Shown here one piece after another: positions 17,957-26,294 of a stretch of 64,000 bases of DNA; position 1 is the stretch's first letter; each line of letters begins with the position of its first letter. This DNA is from Blastomonas fulva (GTDB lineage Bacteria; Pseudomonadota; Alphaproteobacteria; Sphingomonadales; Sphingomonadaceae). A program made the translations under genes and the position numbers. The stretch covers positions 1,331,001 through 1,395,000 of the forward strand of contig NZ_CP020083.1 of assembly GCF_003431825.1 (NCBI RefSeq). Reading direction: 5' to 3'. Under the pieces are notes generated by a model. That model was given only the letters and a program-made list of their open reading frames with translations, was not told the DNA's origin and did no database searches.

Positions 17957-19342
17957 TCAGTGTCCGGCCTGCTCGCCCCGCTCCAGGCCGGAGGCGGCAA
18001 GCTGTTCGTCGATCTGCGCCATCAGCCGCTCGAGCCCGGCCTCGTCGCGCGCTTCGGCACGAGCGACCAGAACGTCCTGCGTGTTCGATGCGCGCAGCAG
18101 CCACCAGCCGTCTGCAGTGTTGACGCGGGCGCCATCGGTGGCGTTGACTGTCGCGCCGCTCGCCGAAAGCCGTTCGAGCACCTCGTCGATCACCGCGAAC
18201 TTGCGGCTCTCGTCGACCTGGAAGCGCATTTCAGGCGTGTTGATCATCGGCGCCATGTCACCCCGCATCTCGGTTACCGACTTGCCCAGTACGGTCTGCG
18301 CCTCGATCAGCCGGACCGCGGCATAAAGCGCGTCGTCATAGCCATAATAACGGTGCTTGAAGAACACATGGCCGCTCATCTCGCCCGCCAGCGGACAGCC
18401 GGTTTCCTTCATCTTGGACTTGATCAGGCTGTGCCCCGTCTTCCACATCAAAGGCACGCCGGCCAGCTCGCTCACCCGGTCGAACAGCGCCTGGCTGGCC
18501 TTCACATCGGCGATGATCGTGGCGCCGGGAAGGTCTTTCAGCACCACTTCGGCGTAGATGCTCAGGAGCTGATCGCCCCAGATCACGCGGCCTTGGCCGT
18601 CGATCGCGCCGATCCGGTCGCCATCGCCGTCGAAAGCCACTCCGAAATCGAGGTTCTTTTCCGCGACAAGCGCCTTCAGGTCAGCGAGATTCTTCTCTTC
18701 TGTGGGGTCAGGATGATGATTGGGAAAATTGCCATCTACTTGCGTGAACAGCGTGAAGTGTTCGCCCGGAAGCCGGCTGACCAATCTTTCGACCGCAGGG
18801 CCAGCCGCGCCGTTGCCGCAGTCCCAGCCAACCCGCGCCGCAGCGCCGCCGAAATCCTCGACCAGCCGGTCGACATAGCGGTCGAGAATGTCGATCTGCC
18901 GCGAGGTGCCCGTGCCCGCGTCCCAGTCGCCCGATGCCGCCATCTCACCCAGCTTGCGGATATCCGCGCCGAAGAACGGACGGCCCTGAAAGACCATCTT
19001 GAAGCCGTTGTAATTGGCGGGGTTATGGCTGCCGGTTATCTGAATGCCGCCATCCGCTTCTTCTAGCACCGCTTCGGCATAATACAGCATCGGGGTGGGG
19101 CCCATGCCGACGCTGATCGCGTCGATGCCGCTGTCGTTGAGGCCGCGGATCAGCGCGGCTTCGAGCATCGGCGAGCTCACCCGGCCGTCATAGCCGACGA
19201 CGACGCAACTGCCGCCGGCGCGCGCAATCAGCGTCGCAAAGCCGCGGCCGATGGCATAGGCGTCCGCATCGCTCAAAGTCTCGTCGATGATCCCCCGGAT
19301 ATCGTATTCGCGCAAGGTGGTGGGATCGAACTGATGGGTCAT
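17957..19342 (-). CDS. Phosphomannomutase/phosphoglucomutase
   Basis: Converts hexose 6-phosphate to hexose 1-phosphate for GDP-mannose or UDP-glucose synthesis. The phosphoserine is Ser105 in TGSHNP, the metal loop is DGDGDR at residues 238-243, and the sugar-binding stretch is GEMSGH. Length is 461 residues, typical of AlgC/ManB. It lies upstream of galE, and together with wecB and ugd forms a precursor supply set for exopolysaccharide. About 95 bases separate it from wecB, so it may have its own promoter there. Confidence 0.94.
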   Translation of the reverse strand: MTHQFDPTTLREYDIRGIIDETLSDADAYAIGRGFATLIARAGGSCVVVGYDGRVSSPMLEAALIRGLNDSGIDAISVGMGPTPMLYYAEAVLEEADGGIQITGSHNPANYNGFKMVFQGRPFFGADIRKLGEMAASGDWDAGTGTSRQIDILDRYVDRLVEDFGGAAARVGWDCGNGAAGPAVERLVSRLPGEHFTLFTQVDGNFPNHHPDPTEEKNLADLKALVAEKNLDFGVAFDGDGDRIGAIDGQGRVIWGDQLLSIYAEVVLKDLPGATIIADVKASQALFDRVSELAGVPLMWKTGHSLIKSKMKETGCPLAGEMSGHVFFKHRYYGYDDALYAAVRLIEAQTVLGKSVTEMRGDMAPMINTPEMRFQVDESRKFAVIDEVLERLSASGATVNATDGARVNTADGWWLLRASNTQDVLVARAEARDEAGLERLMAQIDEQLAASGLERGEQAGH

Positions 19343-19436
19343 GGGAAAAGGTCTTCCGGAAATGTCAGGCGTGTAGCCATAGGACGTCTTGGGGTGCGAA
19401 CCGTTGCTGCGGCACTACTGACAAATTGACGTGAAC

Positions 19437-20609
19437 TCAATTGGCTTGGTGGCGCTCGGGTGCCGCGAACCACCGGCTTATGGCCTGGGCGATGCGGGCG
19501 GAACTGTGGCCATCGCCAAACGGATTGTGCGCCTGCGCCATGGCGGCATAGGCGGCCGGGTCGTCGAGCAATTGCGTGGCCTGCGCAACGATGGTCGCGC
19601 GATCGGTGCCGACCAGTCTTGCGGTTCCCGCCGCCACGCCCTCGGGTCGCTCGGTGGTGTCGCGCATCACCAGCACCGGCTTGCCCAGAGCGGGCGCCTC
19701 TTCCTGCACCCCGCCGCTGTCGGTCAGCATCAGCTCGGCGATCTGCAGCAGCCGGGTGAAGTTGAGATAGTCGAGCGGCTCGAGCAAGGCGACATTGTCC
19801 AGCCCGCCCAGGATCGGCAGCATCGCCGCGCGCACCTGCGGGTTCAAATGCACCGGGAAGATGATCGCGACATCGTCGCGCGCGGCCAGATCGCGGATGG
19901 CATGCGCGATGTCATCCATCCCGCTGCCGAAATTCTCGCGCCGGTGGGTGGTCACGCCGATGATGCGCTTGCCCGCAAACCGCGCCTCAACCGGCGCGAT
20001 CACCGATGCCTGTGCGGGATCGTCGGCCAGCTTCGCGGTGACCCAGTGCAGCGCATCGATCACGGTGTTGCCGGTGACGAGGATCTTGTGGTCGGGCACC
20101 GCCTCGCGGCGTAGGGCGTTGGCGGCGGTCTCGGTCGGGGCGAAGTGCAGATCGGCAAAGCCGCCGATGATCTTGCGGTTCACCTCTTCGGGCCAGGGGT
20201 GATAGATGTTGCCCGAGCGCAGACCCGCCTCGACATGCGCGACAGGGAGCTTGCGGTAATAAGCGGCGAGCGCGCCGCACATCGCGGTCGCGGTGTCGCC
20301 CTGGACGATCACCATGTCGGGCTTTTCCGCGTCGAGCACCGCGCCGATGCCGGTGAGCAGCCGCGCGCTGATCTCGTCGAGGCTCTGCCCCGGCTGCATC
20401 AAGGCCAGGTCATGATCGGGCACAAGCCCGGCGATTTCGAGCACCTGGTCGAGCATCTCGCGGTGCTGGCCGGTGACCAGCACGACCGGCTCGAGCCCGT
20501 CAGCCTCGTTCAGCGCCGCGATCACCGGGAACAGCTTGATCGCTTCGGGACGGGTGCCGAAGATCACCATGATGCGTCGCGACCCGGTCTTGCCTTCTGT
20601 CATCTGCAT
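19437..20609 (-). CDS. wecB: UDP-N-acetylglucosamine 2-epimerase (non-hydrolysing)
   Basis: Converts UDP-GlcNAc to UDP-ManNAc for surface polysaccharides. It has the N-terminal GTRPEAIKLFPV motif, VQGDTATAMCGALAA, HVEAGLRSG and the C-terminal TDSGGVQEEAPALGKPVL segment. Two starts are possible, ATG 20609 and ATG 20603, and the G-rich ribosome binding site is better spaced for 20603. The protein is about 390 residues. It follows ugd by 21 bases on the same strand, so the two are probably cotranscribed. Confidence 0.94.
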   Translation of the reverse strand: MQMTEGKTGSRRIMVIFGTRPEAIKLFPVIAALNEADGLEPVVLVTGQHREMLDQVLEIAGLVPDHDLALMQPGQSLDEISARLLTGIGAVLDAEKPDMVIVQGDTATAMCGALAAYYRKLPVAHVEAGLRSGNIYHPWPEEVNRKIIGGFADLHFAPTETAANALRREAVPDHKILVTGNTVIDALHWVTAKLADDPAQASVIAPVEARFAGKRIIGVTTHRRENFGSGMDDIAHAIRDLAARDDVAIIFPVHLNPQVRAAMLPILGGLDNVALLEPLDYLNFTRLLQIAELMLTDSGGVQEEAPALGKPVLVMRDTTERPEGVAAGTARLVGTDRATIVAQATQLLDDPAAYAAMAQAHNPFGDGHSSARIAQAISRWFAAPERHQAN

Positions 20610-20630
20610 TGCCCCCCGTTGACCCGCAGC

Positions 20631-21932
20631 TCAGCGGCCGACACTGACATAGGTGAAGCCCGCCGCCTTCATCTGCTCGGGCTTGTAGATGTTGCGCAGG
20701 TCGACCAGCGTGGTGCCGCGCATCGTGCGGAGCACGCGCGGCAGATCGAGCGCGCGGAACACGTCCCATTCGGTGACGATCACCGCGCAATCGGCCTGGT
20801 CGAGCGCCTGATAGGTGCCCGCCGCCATCGTCACCCCCGGCATCAGCGCGGTGGCTGCCTCCATGCCCTCGGGGTCATAGGCGACAACCTCGGCACCGGC
20901 GTCGATCAGCCCCTGCGCGATCACGATCGCGGGCGCATCGCGCATGTCGTCGGTGTTGGGCTTGAAGGTGAGGCCGAGCAGAGCGATGCGCTTGCCTTCG
21001 ACATCGCCGCCCATCGCCGCGATCACCTTGCGCGCCATCGCGCGCTTGCGCAGGTCGTTGACCCGCACCACCGCCTCGACGATCTGCAGCGGTGCCTCAT
21101 GGTCCTGCGCGGTCTTCATCAGCGCAAGCGTATCCTTGGGGAAGCAGCTGCCGCCATAGCCCGGCCCTGCGTGCAGGAACTTCGACCCGATCCGGCCATC
21201 GAGCCCGATCCCGCGCGAGACGTCCTGTACATTGGCGCCCACCTTCTCGCAAAGATCGGCCATCTCGTTGATGAAGGTGATCTTGGTCGCAAGAAACGCG
21301 TTGGCGGCGTATTTGATCACTTCCGACGTGCGCCGCGAGACGAACAGCAAGGGCGATTCGTTGAGGAACAGAGGCTGGTAGATCTCGCGCATGTATTCGC
21401 GGGCCCATTCGACCTCGGTGCCCACCACGATGCGGTCGGGGCGCTTGAAATCGCCGATCGCAGCGCCCTCGCGCAGGAATTCGGGGTTGGAAACCACCTC
21501 GAAATCGGCATCGGGTGCGGTGTGGCGGATGATCTTCTCGACCTCGTCGCCGGTGCCCACCGGGACGGTCGACTTGGTGACGATGACGCAGCGTTTGCGG
21601 ATCGATTCGGCGATCTCGCGCGCGGCATCGCGGACATAGCTCAGGTCCGCAAAGCCATCGCCGCGGCGCGAGGGCGTGCCCACCGCGATGAACACCGCAT
21701 CGGCATCGGCGACGCTTGTCGGCAGATCGGTCGAGAACGACAGGTTGCCGGCGCGGACGTTCTTGTTGACCAGCCCTTCCAGCCCCGGCTCGTAGATCGG
21801 CATGACTCCGGCGAGCAGCGACTCGATCTTGGCGGGATCCTTGTCGACGCAGACCACATCATGGCCGAAATCGGCAAAGCATGCCCCCGATACCAGGCCG
21901 ACATAGCCCGAACCAATCATTGCAATCTTCAT
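20631..21932 (-). CDS. ugd: UDP-glucose 6-dehydrogenase
   Basis: Oxidises UDP-glucose to UDP-glucuronate with two NAD. The N-terminal Rossmann motif is GSGYVGLVSGACFA and the catalytic cysteine is Cys263 in GGSCFPKDT. The 433-residue length is typical. It is the first gene of the pair with wecB, and the 145-base gap upstream should contain the promoter. UDP-glucuronate is a building block of acidic exopolysaccharides such as sphingans; no glycosyltransferase gene is nearby. Confidence 0.96.
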   Translation of the reverse strand: MKIAMIGSGYVGLVSGACFADFGHDVVCVDKDPAKIESLLAGVMPIYEPGLEGLVNKNVRAGNLSFSTDLPTSVADADAVFIAVGTPSRRGDGFADLSYVRDAAREIAESIRKRCVIVTKSTVPVGTGDEVEKIIRHTAPDADFEVVSNPEFLREGAAIGDFKRPDRIVVGTEVEWAREYMREIYQPLFLNESPLLFVSRRTSEVIKYAANAFLATKITFINEMADLCEKVGANVQDVSRGIGLDGRIGSKFLHAGPGYGGSCFPKDTLALMKTAQDHEAPLQIVEAVVRVNDLRKRAMARKVIAAMGGDVEGKRIALLGLTFKPNTDDMRDAPAIVIAQGLIDAGAEVVAYDPEGMEAATALMPGVTMAAGTYQALDQADCAVIVTEWDVFRALDLPRVLRTMRGTTLVDLRNIYKPEQMKAAGFTYVSVGR

Positions 21933-22077
21933 GTCAGGATAAGCTCCAGAGCGTCTTTGCCCCGTCTAGTTGCCGCCAGTGAGGGCGTCAAATGTTCAAC
22001 TGGCGGGCGATTGACCGCGCCTGATAGCGGCAGAATGTTGCAATGATCTGAACGGCGCGGCTGTGTATGCCAGGGGG

Positions 22078-23238
22078 TCAGAGCGGCTTTTCGTAGATCA
22101 CATATTCGCGGTTCACCTTGCTGTCGATCGCATCGGCAATCGCGACCATGCCCTGGTTGTCCTCCAGCACCCAGCCAAGCTCGCCGCGTACCGCGCCATA
22201 TCTGCCCACCGCCTCGATGCGGATCGTCTCGATCATCATGAACGCCATCTGCGCCGCGAGCCGCGAATTCTGCAGCTCGGTGCGCACCCCCATCAGCGGC
22301 ACGCGCACGCTGGGCGAGCGGCAATCGCGCAGCCACCACAGCAATTTGGCCCAGCCGAACGGCAGCAGCGAACCCTTGAGCGGCGCGGTGACCGCGTTGA
22401 TATCGGGCAGCGTCATCAGGAACGCGACCGGGCGCCCGTCATATTCGGCGATCATGATCAGGTCCTCGCGCACCAGCGGGCGCAGTTTCTTGCCGATATA
22501 GGCGATCTCCGCATCGGTGATCGGCACGAACCCCCAGTTGTTGCCCCATGCCTCGTTGAGGATCTCCAGGATGATCGCCGCCTCCTCGTCGAACCTGCTC
22601 TTGTCGACCTTGCGGATGTGGATGCGATCGTTGCGGTGGCCCGATGCGACGATCCGCTGGATCAATGGCGAAAACCCGCCGACGATCGGCAACTCATAGG
22701 TCAGCAGCTTCTTCGCGGGGGCATAGCCCATCGCCTCGATCCAACCGCGATAGGCGCGGTTGTGGTGTCCCATCATCACCATCGGCGGTGTCTCGAAGCC
22801 GGCGGTCAGCAGTCCGGGCTCGTCCCAGATCGACAGGCTGAGCGGTCCGAGCGCGCGGGTCATCCCCTGGTCGCGCAGCCACGCCTCCGCCGCTGTCAGC
22901 AGCGCGCGCGCGACCTGTTCGTCGGCGGCCTCGAACATCCCGAAATTGCCCGTGCCCGGCCCCATGCCCTGGCTGACCGGCTGAGCGAGCGCGAGATGAT
23001 CGATATGCGCCGAGATCCGCCCCACCACCTTGCCGCCGCGCAGCGCGATCATCGGCTGGACGGTGGCGTGGCCATAGAACGGGTTCTTGGCCGGATCGAA
23101 CATCTCGCGCATTTCGGTGCGCAGCGGCGGCACCCAGGCCGGGTCCGACGCGTTCAGCGTATAGGCAATTTCGATGAATGCCTTGAGCCCCGCCTTGTCA
23201 TTCACCGGGCTGACCCTTATTTCACCTGGGTTCGTCAA
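22078..23238 (-). CDS. GNAT-fold protein of the YghO type, function unknown
   Basis: A 386-residue cytoplasmic protein with an acyltransferase-like fold, often labelled N-acetyltransferase or, wrongly, dATP pyrophosphohydrolase. Visible family features are the N-terminal DPAWVPPLR, a repeated acetyltransferase-like GKVVGRISAHID stretch, and GPLSLSIWDEPGLL. The start appears to be TTG at 23238, preceded by AAGGAA, because homology begins at IRVSPVNDK; a GTG at 23205 would cut into it. It is divergent from the desaturase gene. Substrate unknown. Confidence 0.72.
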   Translation of the reverse strand: MTNPGEIRVSPVNDKAGLKAFIEIAYTLNASDPAWVPPLRTEMREMFDPAKNPFYGHATVQPMIALRGGKVVGRISAHIDHLALAQPVSQGMGPGTGNFGMFEAADEQVARALLTAAEAWLRDQGMTRALGPLSLSIWDEPGLLTAGFETPPMVMMGHHNRAYRGWIEAMGYAPAKKLLTYELPIVGGFSPLIQRIVASGHRNDRIHIRKVDKSRFDEEAAIILEILNEAWGNNWGFVPITDAEIAYIGKKLRPLVREDLIMIAEYDGRPVAFLMTLPDINAVTAPLKGSLLPFGWAKLLWWLRDCRSPSVRVPLMGVRTELQNSRLAAQMAFMMIETIRIEAVGRYGAVRGELGWVLEDNQGMVAIADAIDSKVNREYVIYEKPL

Positions 23239-23400
23239 CGCCGTTTCCTTGTCCGGGCCGCGACCTCATCGGGGTCCGGCCATGTGCGAAGCGTTCTTTG
23301 TCGCCCGGCCATGATCTGTGTCAAGGACATGCGGGCCAGATGTTGCCATGTTGCTGCCATCTTGGTCTGGCTTAAGCAGGCACTCACAAGCAGGATTTTT

Positions 23401-24510
23401 ATGGCAAGCAGCTTTCCATTGACCGGCCCTGACGCCTCTGCATCGCAGGGTACGACCAGCGCGCGGGTCGTCGGCCAGGTGCCCGACGACATGGCGATGA
23501 TCCGCGCGGCGGCGAGCCTGACGCGCGATCTCAACGCCGCGCGTCCGGCGATCTACTGGACCGATCTGCTGGCCTCGGTCGCGATCGGCTATGGCGGCCT
23601 GGCAGGCGCGATCCTGGCGGATTCGACCGCGCTCGCGGTGCTGTGCGGGCTGGTCGCGGTGCTGGCGCTGTACCGCGCGGGCAGCTTCATCCACGAACTC
23701 ACCCATTTGCGGCCCGATGCGGTGCCCGGCTTCAATGCCGGGTGGAATGCGCTTGTCGGCATTCCGCTGCTGATCCCCAGCTTCATGTACGAAGGCGTGC
23801 ACAACCTGCACCACCAGCGCCTGCGCTATGGCACCGCCAAGGATCCCGAATATCTGCCGCTCGCGCTGATGAAGCCGTGGACGGTGCCGCTGTTCGTCGC
23901 GGTGGCCGCGCTCGGTCCTGTCGGGCTGATCATCCGCTATGGCGTGCTTTCGCCATTGTCCGCGCTGATCCCGCCGCTGCGCCGCATCGTCGTCGAGCGC
24001 TATTCGGGGCTGGTGATCAACCCGGCATTCCGCCGCGTGATGCCGGAAGGTCCTGCCCGCCGCCAGTGGTTGGTGCTCGAGACGCTTGCCAGCGTCTGGG
24101 CGATGAGCCTGATCGCGCTGGTCGCGACCGGGACGATCCCGTTGCGCGTCTTTCTGATCGGCCTGGCCATCGCATCGGGCACGATGGTGCTCAACCAGGT
24201 CCGGACCCTGGTCGCGCATCTGTGGGAGAACGAGGAGCAGGTGATGAGCGTCACCGCGCAGTATCTCGACAGCGTCAACGTGCCCCCGCCCGGCCTGCTG
24301 CCCGAACTGTGGGCCCCTGTCGGCCTGCGCTATCATGCGCTGCACCATCTGCTGCCCGGCGTGCCCTATCACGCATTGCCCGAGGCGCACCGCCGCCTGT
24401 CGCGCGAACTGACCGGCGCCTCGACCTATGCGCTGGCGAATTATCGCAGCCTGTCAGGCCTGGTCGGTCGTCTGGTCCGCAGCACCTTCCGCACCACCGC
24501 GCGGCGCTAG
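23401..24510 (+). CDS. Membrane fatty acid desaturase
   Basis: Di-iron membrane enzyme that would introduce a double bond or hydroxyl in lipid acyl chains. Three histidine clusters are present: HELTH at residues 98-102, HNLHH at 134-138 and YHALHH at about 312-317. At least four hydrophobic helices lie around them. The ATG at 23401 follows an AGGA ribosome binding site at good spacing and gives 369 residues; the open frame runs further upstream through the divergent gene. It ends 36 bases before the convergent TrhO gene. Confidence 0.9.
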   Translation: MASSFPLTGPDASASQGTTSARVVGQVPDDMAMIRAAASLTRDLNAARPAIYWTDLLASVAIGYGGLAGAILADSTALAVLCGLVAVLALYRAGSFIHELTHLRPDAVPGFNAGWNALVGIPLLIPSFMYEGVHNLHHQRLRYGTAKDPEYLPLALMKPWTVPLFVAVAALGPVGLIIRYGVLSPLSALIPPLRRIVVERYSGLVINPAFRRVMPEGPARRQWLVLETLASVWAMSLIALVATGTIPLRVFLIGLAIASGTMVLNQVRTLVAHLWENEEQVMSVTAQYLDSVNVPPPGLLPELWAPVGLRYHALHHLLPGVPYHALPEAHRRLSRELTGASTYALANYRSLSGLVGRLVRSTFRTTARR

Positions 24511-24523
24511 TTTCGACCGTCAT

Positions 24524-24539
24524 CCCCGCGCACGCGGGG
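24524..24539. terminator. GC-rich palindrome between convergent genes
   Basis: CCCCGCG-CA-CGCGGGG is a perfect 7-base-stem hairpin in the 36-base gap between the desaturase and TrhO genes. It may act as a bidirectional terminator but lacks a long T run, and it resembles the palindromes near 6069. Confidence 0.55.
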
Positions 24540-24546
24540 GCTGCGG

Positions 24547-25380
24547 TCAGCTTTCAGCCGGGCTCGAGGCCGAGCCCGAACCCACGCCCCGCTTGCGCGG
24601 CTTGCGCTGGCGATCGACCATTTCGGGTTCGACCGGATCGCCCAGCACCGCGAGGCCCTGGCCCAGGGCCACGCGCTCGTCGAACACGAAGCAGCCGCCG
24701 GAAAACAGCGACTCCTCGGCGGGCACCTCCTCAAGATATTTGAGGATGCCGCCCTTGAGATGATAGACCTCGTCGAACCCTTTTGCGCGAACATAGGCGG
24801 TGGCCTTCTCGCAGCGGATGCCGCCGGTGCAGAACATCGCGATCTTCTTGCCCGACGCCTGCAGGGCGGCGGCCTGATCGTCAAACCAGGCGGGGAACTC
24901 GCTGAACCGCTCGGTCCCCGGATCGATCGCATGGACAAAGCTGCCCTGTTCGACCTCGAAGCTGTTGCGGGTATCGATCACCACCGTATCGGGATCGCTG
25001 ATCAGCGCGTTCCAGTCGGCAGGGTCGATATAGGCTCCCTGGCCGTGCACCGGATCGATGTCGGGCACGCCCATAGTGACGATCTCGCGCTTCAGCCGCA
25101 CCTTCATCCGGCGGAAGGGGGCAGAGAGCGCGCCCGAATACTTGACCTCGACATCGGCAAAGCCGGGCAGGCTGCGGATATGGTCGATCGCCGCGGCAAC
25201 GCCCTGTGCCGATCCCGCGATCGTGCCGTTCACCCCTTCGCGCGCGAGCAGCAGCGTGCCGCACAGGCCATGCTGCGCGCACAGCGCCTCGACCGGGGGC
25301 CGGACGGCGGCGGGGTCCTCGATCCGCGCGAAATGATAGAGCGCGGCAACGGTGATCGGATAGTCGTCTGATTGGGTCAT
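24547..25380 (-). CDS. trhO: tRNA uridine(34) hydroxylase TrhO (rhodanese domain)
   Basis: Makes 5-hydroxyuridine at tRNA position 34 using oxygen. The N-terminal domain reads LCGTLLLAREGVNGTIAG. The rhodanese domain carries DTRNSFEVEQG and the active-site cysteine Cys184 in FCTGGIRCEKATAY, then LKGGILKYLEE. From ATG 25380 (MTQSDDYPITV) it is 277 residues; an upstream ATG at 25416 adds residues that do not fit the family. It is divergent from, and 69 bases away from, the pdeM start. Confidence 0.93.
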   Translation of the reverse strand: MTQSDDYPITVAALYHFARIEDPAAVRPPVEALCAQHGLCGTLLLAREGVNGTIAGSAQGVAAAIDHIRSLPGFADVEVKYSGALSAPFRRMKVRLKREIVTMGVPDIDPVHGQGAYIDPADWNALISDPDTVVIDTRNSFEVEQGSFVHAIDPGTERFSEFPAWFDDQAAALQASGKKIAMFCTGGIRCEKATAYVRAKGFDEVYHLKGGILKYLEEVPAEESLFSGGCFVFDERVALGQGLAVLGDPVEPEMVDRQRKPRKRGVGSGSASSPAES

Positions 25381-25449
25381 GCCCCGCCCATAAGCCACAC
25401 TGCTGCCCGATGCCAATGCTCAGGCTTGCATGGGGGTGCGGACTGCGGC

Positions 25450-26142
25450 ATGGCAGCGTCCATGGTTCCCCTTTCGTTCGCCGGACAGCAATTTGCGATC
25501 GTCGACCGCGCAGGCCTGTACTGGCCCGCGCAGTCCGCGCTGTTCGTCGCCGACCTGCATTTCGAAAAGGCGAGCTGGTATGCGGCATCGGGGCAGATGC
25601 TGCCGCCCTATGACAGCGCCGCGACGCTTGACCGGCTGGAAGCCGCGATCGCTGCGTGCGGCGCGACGAGCCTGTGGTGCCTGGGCGACAACTTCCACGA
25701 CAGCCGCGGCGCGCAGCGGCTGGATGTCCGGCTGGCAGAGCGGCTCGAGAGCCTGTCGCGCCGCATTGCGCTCCACTGGATCACCGGCAACCACGACAGC
25801 GCGCTGGATGCGGGCTTTGGCGGGCAGGTGGTGGACGAGGCGGTGCTGGGCGGCCTCGCGTTGCGGCACCGCGCCGAATCAAGCCGCAGCGTGCCCGAGC
25901 TTTCGGGGCATTTTCACCCGCGCCTGAGGGTGCGGCTGCGCGGCCGGATGGTGTCGCGGCCGTGCTTCGTGCGCTGCGCGGAGCGCTTGATCCTGCCCGC
26001 CTTCGGATCGCTGACGGGGGGAATGGATGCGGGCGATCCGGCCATATTGGGGGTGATGGGCGAGGCCCCCCAGGCGGTTGTCGCTACGGAAAGCAAGGCC
26101 CTGGCGTTTTATCTTCAAAAAACCGCAGATTTGCGCGCCTGA
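25450..26142 (+). CDS. pdeM: Ligase-associated DNA damage response endonuclease PdeM
   Basis: Metallophosphoesterase nuclease. Metal-binding motifs are DLH at residues 35-37, GDNFHD at 79-84, GNHD at 113-116 and GHFH at 153-156. With the ATG at 25450 (MAASMVPLSF) it is 230 residues, the usual size. Elsewhere pdeM sits with a DEXH helicase, an exonuclease and an ATP-dependent ligase, but here it stands alone between TrhO and a TonB receptor, so its partners must be elsewhere or absent. Confidence 0.86.
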   Translation: MAASMVPLSFAGQQFAIVDRAGLYWPAQSALFVADLHFEKASWYAASGQMLPPYDSAATLDRLEAAIAACGATSLWCLGDNFHDSRGAQRLDVRLAERLESLSRRIALHWITGNHDSALDAGFGGQVVDEAVLGGLALRHRAESSRSVPELSGHFHPRLRVRLRGRMVSRPCFVRCAERLILPAFGSLTGGMDAGDPAILGVMGEAPQAVVATESKALAFYLQKTADLRA

Positions 26143-26294
26143 CGCAGGCTGTGCGCGTGTGTTGCGTTTTTGCGACAATCGGCTGCATTTTTGCGGGAGA
26201 CCCGCGCAAATGCTGGATTTGAGGCCGATTTGGTCTACCGTGAGCGTCAAGGCGGCAAAATAGCCGTCACGCTGAACCAAATCAGGAGAGAGAT

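Noticed and set aside
19987..22046. Long plus-strand frame opposite wecB and ugd
   Set aside because: Composition is that of an antisense shadow (His/Asp/Arg rich), while the minus strand has clear enzyme motifs.
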